DNA of 64,000 bases. Source: Favolaschia claudopus (taxonomy: Eukaryota; Basidiomycota; Agaricomycetes; Agaricales; Mycenaceae). The DNA lies in assembly GCA_037176885.1 (NCBI GenBank), contig JAWWNJ010000043.1, positions 620,001 to 684,000 of the forward strand, in the 5' to 3' direction. Under the pieces are notes generated by a model, which worked only from the letters and a program-made list of their open reading frames with translations, was not told the origin of the DNA and searched no databases. The position numbers were made by a program, and so were the translations under genes. This document shows positions 59,371 through 64,000 of this stretch, one piece after another (positions within the stretch are counted from its first letter, which is position 1; each line of letters opens with the position of its first letter).

Positions 59371-62300
59371 TCATAGACGGTCAAACTCACCAATGCTCGG
59401 CAAATCCGGCAACCAGAAATACAGTCCCCATCCCTCACGCTTCATGCGTTCGAAACGGGTGTTCGACATCTTCCACGACACAGTACCGGGTTTCTTGTCG
59501 ACATCCACCTCTCGCGTCAAAATTGAATAAACAATTTGAACGGCGTGGCCGGACGGGGTTTTCGCAAGCAGCACATCGCGCGTTGCAAAAGAGCCTCGGC
59601 CCACAGGAAATTTCGGCGCGCAAAACAGCAGCGCAAGTCCAATGTAACGATCAAAAGCTGGGAGAATATCTTGGATCTTGGCTCGGAAAACCCCAATGCC
59701 ACCGATGTTTAAATAGTTCGACAAGCCCAAGTCAGATGGAAAAATCGAAACTGCGCTGGAAACGACGACCTCGATGTCCGCCATCCACGAAGAAAGCTGC
59801 AACTTTGTAGACGGATACTGAACAGTGATTGTATTGGCGGGCATTGGCGAGCTGGTATAGGGGCGCCACGTAGAGTGAAGGGTGTCGGATAGAACGGATT
59901 TCAAAAGTTCTGCGATCCAGCTGATAGGATATCCAACTTCCATCGTGCGGATGAGGAGGTCGACGAAAGTCCGGAAGGTTGTGGGTAACAGGATGTAATA
60001 ATCGAGCTTCCTGATCAACGCCGGAGGAGATAAGATACGAAGCAGGACGCGATGAAGCCAGCCTTCAAAATTGGCTCGCGGGGCGAGGGAGGAGGACTTT
60101 ATAGGCAACTTGCAGGGCAAGAGACAGAACGGCTGTTTGAGAGTCACAGGTACGTTTTGAAACCAGCGAAGCTTGCATCCTAGATATTGCGGAAGCTGGT
60201 CTGGCAGAAGAAGCGTGTATCTGACCGCGTGTTGGAGGAGAGAAGCCCGAAGTGAGGATGGAATGCAGTACGTACGTGTAGACGAAATCGTCAAAACTGT
60301 TGTTCCACGCTGGACCGTTGAATAAACAATTCATCCCGACAGACGCGACGTTGATCGATTGCAGACAAGGCACAGCGTACAAAGCCATGTCTAGTAACCC
60401 GCCAGCATAGTCCCTTGTAATGTTCAGCAAATTCAGATCCGGAAACGATAAGGCGTCGACTCACGGGACATTGCTCATCCAGGCTCGGGTAAAAGACGTA
60501 GGACAGTCTTTGCGCCACTCAAGAGAGGCAGAGCCAGACTTGAGGAGCGCCATGAAATTGACGATGTCTCCACCAATGAATTCGAATTTGACTTGGGACC
60601 CAAGCCATTTCAAACCAGCCGCCATTGGTTGAAACAGGACGCTGTAAAACATCGTGTATGACGGCCAACGAGAATCAATCTCTTCGGGTTTCAGTATTGG
60701 AGAGTCCACAATATCGTTGAGAGTATTCAGCGTTCGGATGGCAAATCGACTGGGACTGCCAAACCGCTCAAAATAAATGGGATAATGCCCGCGTTCAAAT
60801 AGCCCGTAGTTTTTGGGGTCCTGTGGATCACTTGAGCGTTCATGCATATGCAATATTTGTGAAAACTCTCACGAATAATGTCGCATTCGGCTTCCAGTCC
60901 TTTTCAATGTGTCGACGAATGCCACGCAGATCCTTACGAACGCCGTACTCGACTTGATCATGCGCCGCTTCGAGGTCATCCACTGTAACATAGGGGGGCA
61001 GGAGGATCTTCAGCGACGCGAATACCTCGCATTCCGCTCTGAAAAAATTTCCGAGGCCAGAGATGGACTCTTTGGAATCAGTTGCGACATGTTGCAGAAC
61101 TTTAGCCGTTGTGATTGCTGGAGGTAGATCAATCCAGAACGACAAGCATGCAAGAATGTGAGGCACGAGGCCTGGATCGACTACAATGAATGGTGGAAGA
61201 GCTGGTGTCGTTTCGCTGAGAGCTGCCATCAGCTGTCGACACGTCCTCAAGAACCTGAGATGCGGGGCTATGAAGCTCTGCAAGGGGAACATGAAATATA
61301 TCACGCACAACTCGTGGCTGTCGGGCGGCATGGCACCACCACAGAACACATAGAAGAGGGTCTTCGACGAAAGCAATTCGAATTCCGAAGGCGCATTCCA
61401 AAGAAGTAGCAAGAAGATGAGATCTCGGGCCAACACCGCGGGTTGAATATCAACAAGGGAGAAATGTACTGTGACATCCTGCGGCATTGTGTTCTGAAAA
61501 TAGATGTCGAGAAAGGTGCTGAAAACATGGCGGGCTGATGAGATACTTAGCAAGCTACGAGAAATGAAAAGCAACACAAACTTACCGTCTCCTACTCCGC
61601 CAAAGAGAAACGAGAAAGCCTGGTTCTGGCGAACCGAGAGTTTGGGTATATCGCTATCGCCAGGACATGTGGTTTCCGAGTGCGGCCCCCAGCCAGAAAG
61701 AAAGCCCCGAAGTAGGCTGTGAAACTCGTCGTGGCCCATTGTGAAATACTCCACGCCGGTTTCCCTGGTATAACAAATAGTCAGCAGAGAATCCAGACGG
61801 GCATTAACTCGAAATCAAGACTTACAACGTACTTCTCCGTATTGGTGGTTTCAAACTGAAGGCGATGATATCGAGTCCACCAAAAAGATTTCCCAGGCGA
61901 TGGCTCTAGCTTGCGAAGGTCGGTGATAAGCTTTGCGTGGGCTGCGATGAACTGCGAGTCGATAATATTTTGCTGCGAAGCTTGATAAAGGCATTTGGCC
62001 AAGCGATCGGATAGTCTGGTGAGCAGTTTACACGACTCTTCAGAATCTCTAGCACCGATGACCTCTTCGGCGCGTTGTATCGCCTTGATTGCTTTGAGAT
62101 ACTCTCCCCCTTCCGTCAAAGCAGCACTCAGATTTCCGTGGTAAGTGGCGACGGAAGGAGCAAGGTTCGCGGCCTAGAGAGAGCTAGTCAGTATAGTCCA
62201 TTGCGCCATGAGAGTACTTGACCTCAGAATATTTTTCAGCGGCTCTGGTGGATTGGTCAACGCGCTGTTCGTACTTCTCAGTGGCCAGTAGAACCAACAC

Positions 62301-62426
62301 GCACGCGTGAAATTTGCCACTCTTGAAGAGAGCATTTCCCTCTTCCTTCAAAGACTCGGGTTCAGAAACTTTCTCTTGCACTGAAGTCGGCGGTGCGATT
62401 TTTGGGCTCTTCTTCTTTTTCGCCAT
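59371..62426 (-). CDS. TPR protein with DUF4470-like region
   Basis: Eight exons give 889 aa: 62305-62426, 62223-62244 (22 nt), 61833-62173, 61586-61764, 60873-61534, 60465-60820, 60276-60413, 59371-60220. The start MAKKKKSPKIAPPTSVQEK is basic. A TPR-like helical repeat region follows (LKEEGNALFKSGKFHAAAEK, then AAALTEGGEYLKAIKAIQRA). The middle has the DUF4470-type signature of mushroom MYND/TPR proteins: AFSFLFGGVGDARHVFSTF, then VHFSLVDIQPAVLARDLIF. The C-terminal half is typical of the same family (GGIGVFRAKIQDILPAFDRY, LLFCAPKFPVGRGSFATRD, GWGLYFWLPDLPSIGEFDRL). No MYND zinc finger is visible. The family is abundant and lineage-specific; the role is unknown, and TPRs suggest protein binding. 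An alternative ATG at 62468 would add 14 residues. Confidence 0.85.
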
Positions 62427-64000
62427 CGTGGTCTGAGACAAAGTTTGAAACAAAGACTGATCGATCATTGATGCCTGATTGCATCATGATCCACCGAACA
62501 TTATCTGGAGTTCAAACTTTCTGTAGTTGACTTGTAGTTGACTAGCATGAGCCTGGTCAAAAGGGGAACATTTCTTGCTTACATGGAGCCTTCGAGCACG
62601 CCATGAAATTTTGCTCTTCCAAGAACTCTCCTCCCGCTTTTCCGAATTTTGGCAGGGTTCAACTTCAAGTTGGAAATTCGCAAATTGATAAATATTTCAG
62701 TATTGTCGACTCCTTGTGGTGTATATTCGATGCCGTTCACATTCTTGCTATGAATGCAAGTTTGTACACGCAGAGACATGTTGCGGTCTCAAGCGGCCCG
62801 AGTTCTCAGAAATTCTACATCAATTGTCGTTCCGCGCTGCTCGGCCGGCCCTGTCGTAGATTCGTGAACCTCGAGAGAGCGGATGAACCGTATGATTTTA
62901 GCGCAGGACGCGGATAATCTTGGTCAACTTGAAGTCGCCGAAGTATCTCAGCTCAAGATATCCAAGAGCGAAGAAGCCCGGAATCTGACAAATTTGCGAT
63001 GAGAATGTAGGTCCGCCCGTGTCACTCGGGTTCTAACTTTAAGATCGGACAAACCGGGTACTTGGAAGTGTTACGACAGAGAAAATAAAAAGCACAGATG
63101 TTGTAGACCGTCGTGATCCAAGCCGCCGGGCTCTAAATTGACGTCACCAGTACGGACTCTGTGAGCAGCGGGTTCTGCTTTCTTTCACCTTTGTGCTCAT
63201 CCTCGTAGCCAGCGCACGGACATATAATGGATCTCAGATTCAAGATCTGCCTCGTCTTCGGGCCGTTTTTGCGAAATACAAATCCGACAACATTCCGGCT
63301 TATCTATGAACAACACGGAATTGCGGAAAATCGGGTGTTAACGCTTATGACAAATTTCAGCTGCTCGCATGGGATCAAGGTGCATTACGACGCCACCCAA
63401 TGTGCTTGAAAAGTTTTTTTCTCTAGGCCTATTCTGTGTCTTGAGCAACCTTAGCCATGGACAAGGGAGAGGCACGATCAGATTGCCGGCTACGATCTAA
63501 TCACATCGCCACATCTAATTTCCCCAATCTTATCTAGACAGCGATGACGCCAAGACATACGATTGCGGGGTAAACCTGGGGTAAATCGGAAAGTTCGGAG
63601 ACTTGCGAGCTGACGCCATATCCATTAGCATTATGACGCTGGCTCAGTTTGCAGCGGTTCAATTCGTTGTGGGGCAATTGCGTCGGAATTAGCAGTCGGG
63701 ATTGAGTTCGAGGTAAATGCGGTGCGGGTGGGGTCGGAGTCGGGAAGGAAAACATTTAACGTTGAGAAAGATGGAGTACGGCGGAGCGGGCTCGGAGTGG
63801 GTCCGTGATTTCAGGGAAACGGAAAAGCAATCCTTCGAATTGAACATGATCTGTGCGGTAACCGTATCGAGACCAAGACACTCTGACATGAGTGAGGTCT
63901 CTTCGAGGTCTTGTGAGTGATCTGAGTTTTGTTTCAACGAGTTCCAGTCACGGTTGCGTTGGGTTCACCTTTATCGATCTGGAACACGGAACCATATTCA
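62427..64000. other. right end, nothing recognised
   Basis: Promoter of the TPR gene, then 1.5 kb of short frames without domains. An 11 bp unit (GTAGTTGACTT) is duplicated near 62522-62541. A gene could begin beyond the right edge. Confidence 0.45.

Overview
The window looks like nuclear DNA of an Agaricomycete mushroom, plausibly a Mycena-like genome, although the genus is a guess. The reasons are many short GT-AG introns (about 45-75 nt), the gene families present (F-box proteins of the Agaricales type, Pho80/Pcl cyclins, NACHT-ankyrin STAND proteins, caspase-like C14 proteins, TPR proteins ending in a DUF4470-type region), and gene clusters separated by long unannotatable stretches. All multi-exon models below were built by hand from splice signals, and each one accepted as intact has a coding length divisible by three.

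Layout. 1-11 kb: a partial gene at the left edge, a cysteine-ribbon protein (1545-3037, minus), and a secreted/7-8 TM membrane protein (5826-7972, minus). 11-14.5 kb: a coiled-coil, AT-hook nuclear protein with one 2.2 kb intron. 14.5-25.7 kb: an 11 kb gene desert with degenerate repeats. 25.8-27.1 kb: a first Pcl-type cyclin. 27-30 kb: purine-rich tandem duplications that create long false ORFs. 30.3-35.6 kb: no genes seen. 35.6-43 kb: an intact F-box gene, its frameshifted tandem copy, a second Pcl cyclin, and a short F-box-like gene.

44-59 kb is the most unusual part. Two paralogous GNAT acetyltransferase genes in opposite orientation (44062-45976 plus, 57053-58905 minus) bracket a 292 bp MITE, a NACHT-ankyrin STAND gene carrying three frameshifts, and three head-to-tail caspase-like genes. 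One caspase copy keeps both catalytic residues. One has Ser in place of the catalytic Cys. One has lost both residues plus an exon. This resembles an NLR/caspase-type self-defence or cell-death locus undergoing birth and decay. The family assignments are well supported; the joint function is inference.

59.4-62.4 kb holds a TPR/DUF4470-like gene of 889 aa, and the last 1.6 kb shows nothing supportable. No tRNA, rRNA or CRISPR was found.
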